From the NCBI GenBank assembly GCA_964617665.1, contig CAZUAH010000243.1, positions 1 to 19,923 on the forward strand: DNA of 19,923 nucleotides. Direction: 5' to 3'. Origin of the DNA: JADHUC01 sp964617665. GTDB lineage: Bacteria > Planctomycetota > Planctomycetia > Pirellulales > Pirellulaceae. Both the position numbers and the translations under genes were made by a program. This document shows, piece after piece, positions 17,898 to 19,923 of the stretch (position 1 is the first letter of the stretch; each line of letters starts with the position of its first letter). The notes below the pieces were generated by a model, which made no database searches, was not told the origin of the DNA, and worked only from the letters and a program-made list of their open reading frames with translations.

Positions 17898-18395
17898 TTA
17901 TTTCGCTGACTTCAGAATCCCTATGGCCTCGAACAGCCATCCCCACAGCAGGTCAAACCCGAACAACACGGTCGACAAAACGAAAATGACAAAGATCACG
18001 ACCAACGAACTTCGCATCAACTCGGGGCGAGAGGGCCACGAGACTTTGTTTACCTCGGCTTCGACAGCGATCAAGAAATCTGCAAAACGTGGCATATTGA
18101 CCACGCGATAGCTTATCCACAAGCCAAGCATGAGCAGGACACCCGAAAAAGCGTACACCAATCCGGACGCCAACTCGTCATCGACGGTTAGCCCCACCCC
18201 CGACAGCGCCGCCTTGACCCACGGACCTGCCGTTGACCTGAATACAGACACACGCCAAGCCGCAAGCGCAAACCCAATGGCCAAGGTCGCAAAAGTCACC
18301 TGGCGGGTTATCCTGCCTTGACTGCGTTTGTAGACACCGACTTGAAAAAGCTCACCAAACCACATACGCGACGTGGCAACCCTTTCTTTGGACAC
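17898..18395 (-). CDS. secE: Preprotein translocase subunit SecE
   Basis: Essential subunit that clamps SecY in the inner membrane. From GTG 18395 it has 165 residues (VSKERVATSRMWFGELFQ). It contains three hydrophobic segments: VTFATLAIGFALAAW, LVYAFSGVLLMLGLWISY, and the C-terminal SSLVVIFVIFVLSTVLFGF. The amphipathic signature EVNKVSWPSRPEL sits before the last. Most bacteria have one helix; three occur in E. coli and some other lineages. The open frame runs to 18506, but that start would overlap the tRNA-Trp gene and terminator, so I reject it; ATG 18365 is another option. It is followed closely by nusG, the usual neighbour. Confidence 0.9.
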   Translation of the reverse strand: MSKERVATSRMWFGELFQVGVYKRSQGRITRQVTFATLAIGFALAAWRVSVFRSTAGPWVKAALSGVGLTVDDELASGLVYAFSGVLLMLGLWISYRVVNMPRFADFLIAVEAEVNKVSWPSRPELMRSSLVVIFVIFVLSTVLFGFDLLWGWLFEAIGILKSAK

Positions 18396-18419
18396 TGGAG
18401 TCCACTTCCTTGTAAGAGG

Positions 18420-18471
18420 AAAAAATCCGCATCGAGCGGCCAGCGGCGCGGGCCGTACGCCGCCGATGCGG
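18420..18471 (-). terminator. Intrinsic terminator between tRNA-Trp and secE
   Basis: On the transcript strand CCGCATCG (18464-18471) pairs perfectly with CGATGCGG (18427-18434). The GC-rich interior adds more pairs, and the stem is followed by ATTTTTT (18420-18426). It ends tRNA-Thr - tuf - tRNA-Trp transcripts. The secE start is only about 25 nt beyond, leaving little room for a separate promoter, so read-through or antitermination must supply at least part of secE-nusG expression. Confidence 0.85.
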
Positions 18472-18476
18472 GTGAA

Positions 18477-18552
18477 TGGCAGGGGCGGCGGGACTTGAAC
18501 TCGCAACCCCCGGTTTTGGAGACCGGTGCTCTGCCAATTGAGCTACACCCCT
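18477..18552 (-). tRNA. tRNA-Trp (anticodon CCA)
   Basis: A full cloverleaf on the minus strand. Acceptor AGGGGTG pairs with CGCCCCT, the D-arm begins TAGCTCAATTGGCAGAGC, and the anticodon stem CCGGT/ACCGG closes a CTCCAAA loop with anticodon CCA. The T-arm has GTTCAAG. The discriminator is G, as in bacterial tRNA-Trp, and the 3' CCA is encoded. It begins 11 nt after the tuf stop, a classic tuf-tRNA-Trp-secE order. Confidence 0.97.
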
Positions 18553-18563
18553 GAAGATATTCC

Positions 18564-19757
18564 TTACTCGACAATCTTTGTGACCACACCGGAGCCAACC
18601 GTCCGGCCGCCTTCGCGAATGGCGAAGCGGACGCCGCTATCCATAGCGATTGGCTTGAGCAACTCGACAGTCAACCTCACATTATCGCCGGGCATGCACA
18701 TCTCGGCTTCAATCAGATTGGATGTCCCTGTCACATCCGTGGTGCGGAAGTAGAACTGTGGCCGATAGCCACTGAAGAACGGCGTGTGCCGCCCACCTTC
18801 TTCCTTCGATAGGCAGTACACTTCCGCCTCGAACTTGGTATGCGGCTCAATCGATCCCGGCTTAGCCAACACCTGCCCACGTTCGATCTCATCTCGCTTG
18901 ACCCCACGAAGCAGGCAGCCCACATTGTCACCAGCCCTGCCCTCATCAAGCAGCTTCCGAAACATCTCGACGCCCGTGCAAACCGTCTTCCGCGACTCCC
19001 GCAAACCGATGATCTCTACTTCCTCGCTCGTTTTCACTACGCCGCGTTCGATACGACCGGTAGCCACGGTTCCGCGACCTTCGATGGAAAAGACGTCCTC
19101 GATCGCCATCAAAAACGGCTTGTCATCCTCGCGCGCTGGCTGGGGGATGTTCTCGTCAATTGCATCCATCAGTTCCTGAATGCATTTCGTCGCCTCTGGA
19201 TCCTCTGGGGTCTTGTAAGCCGCGAGGCTGTTACCCTGGACGATCGCAATATTGTCACCATCAAAGTCGTACTTGCTCAGCAGTTCTCGGACTTCCAACT
19301 CGACCAACTCCAGCAACTCGGGATCGTCCACCAAGTCGACCTTATTCAGGAAGACTACAAGCGCTGGGACGTTCACCTGCCGAGCCAACAGAACGTGCTC
19401 TCGCGTCTGAGGCATCGGGCCATCGGCGGCCGATACGACCAGGATGGCGCCATCCATTTGGGCTGCACCCGTGATCATGTTCTTAATGAAGTCAGCATGG
19501 CCCGGGCAGTCGATATGGGCGTAGTGCCGGTTCTCCGACTCATACTCAACGTGCGCCACAGCGATGGTCACGGTTTTAGTATCATCCCGGACCGTACCGC
19601 CCTTGGCGATGTCTGCATAAGTCTTGAATTCAGCAAGTCCCTTTTTGGCCTGCGTCGCCAGGATCGCCCCAGTCAAGGTCGTCTTGCCGTGGTCAATGTG
19701 CCCGATCGTGCCAACATTCACATGAGGCTTAGTCCGTTGATATGTCTCCTTGGCCAT
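18564..19757 (-). CDS. tuf: Elongation factor Tu
   Basis: GTPase that delivers aminoacyl-tRNA, 397 residues. G1 GHIDHGKTT, G3 DCPGHADF and G4 NKVD are intact; domains II and III follow, with GRGTVATGRIERG, GGRHTPFFSGYRPQFYFRTTDVTG and the C-terminal REGGRTVGSGVVTKIVE. Switch I is unusual: TKTVTIAVAHVEY (residues 60-72) replaces the common RGITINTSHVEY. The Mg-binding Thr (residue 64) is kept. I recall this variant as a planctomycete feature. Ser389 stands where E. coli has Ala375, a position linked to kirromycin resistance. A tRNA gene lies on each side, as in many bacteria. Confidence 0.98.
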   Translation of the reverse strand: MAKETYQRTKPHVNVGTIGHIDHGKTTLTGAILATQAKKGLAEFKTYADIAKGGTVRDDTKTVTIAVAHVEYESENRHYAHIDCPGHADFIKNMITGAAQMDGAILVVSAADGPMPQTREHVLLARQVNVPALVVFLNKVDLVDDPELLELVELEVRELLSKYDFDGDNIAIVQGNSLAAYKTPEDPEATKCIQELMDAIDENIPQPAREDDKPFLMAIEDVFSIEGRGTVATGRIERGVVKTSEEVEIIGLRESRKTVCTGVEMFRKLLDEGRAGDNVGCLLRGVKRDEIERGQVLAKPGSIEPHTKFEAEVYCLSKEEGGRHTPFFSGYRPQFYFRTTDVTGTSNLIEAEMCMPGDNVRLTVELLKPIAMDSGVRFAIREGGRTVGSGVVTKIVE

Positions 19758-19853
19758 TGTCTCTTACACCTACATTTCTGAGTGCGTCAGTACTTAAACA
19801 GTTGTAACAACCACACGCTTAAATTAGTCGCCGCATTCGCGGCCACACGGGAG

Positions 19854-19923
<70 letters not shown>

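Noticed and set aside
18396..18506. Upstream extension of secE
   Set aside because: The frame is open, but this start would place the N-terminus inside tRNA-Trp and its terminator hairpin, and the added residues (VQVPPPLPFTRIGG) are a translated tRNA.

Overview
The window shows a planctomycete-like bacterial chromosome. The minus strand carries the conserved tuf - secE/nusG - L11/L1/L10/L7-L12 - rpoB/rpoC - S12/S7/EF-G super-operon. The protein sequences fit planctomycetes: an EF-Tu with KTVTI where most bacteria have RGITI, a three-helix SecE, an EF-G paralogue without the GRGQYG loop, and S12 with Arg at position 88. The assignment comes from recalled family features, not from a database search.

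Right part (about 3121-19923, minus strand, transcribed right to left): tRNA-Thr(GGT, cut by the window edge), tuf, tRNA-Trp(CCA), a strong intrinsic terminator-like hairpin, secE, nusG, rplK, rplA, rplJ, rplL, rpoB, rpoC, rpsL, rpsG, a 12-bp hairpin, and fusA. Together these encode translation elongation factors, ribosomal stalk and decoding proteins, the catalytic core of RNA polymerase, a protein-export subunit and a transcription elongation factor.

Left part (1-3120, plus strand) is an accessory region convergent with fusA. It holds small genes, all head-to-tail: a two-helix membrane protein, a small conserved protein of a family often mislabelled as DXP synthase, an orphan of about 80 residues, a ParD/RelE-style toxin-antitoxin pair, and a second small membrane protein. 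Each gene unit is separated by a 138-212 nt element ending in GTTGTGC or GTTGGGC. In all five complete elements an inner left arm is complementary to an inner right arm, although the arm sequence differs from element to element. This covariation is what integron attC recombination sites show. I read the region as an integrase-less integron cassette array (CALIN-like) that abuts the 3' end of fusA. The elements are longer than classic attC sites. Four of five also carry a TATAAT-like box 37-39 nt before a GGCGGCG motif, so each recombination site may bring its own promoter. This is the most unusual signal in the window.

Other points worth a check are the natural S12 Arg88 (a streptomycin-resistance allele in other bacteria), the EF-G2-like protein in the str operon, EF-Tu switch I and Ser389, the 75-residue acidic extension of NusG, and the terminators inside the super-operon.
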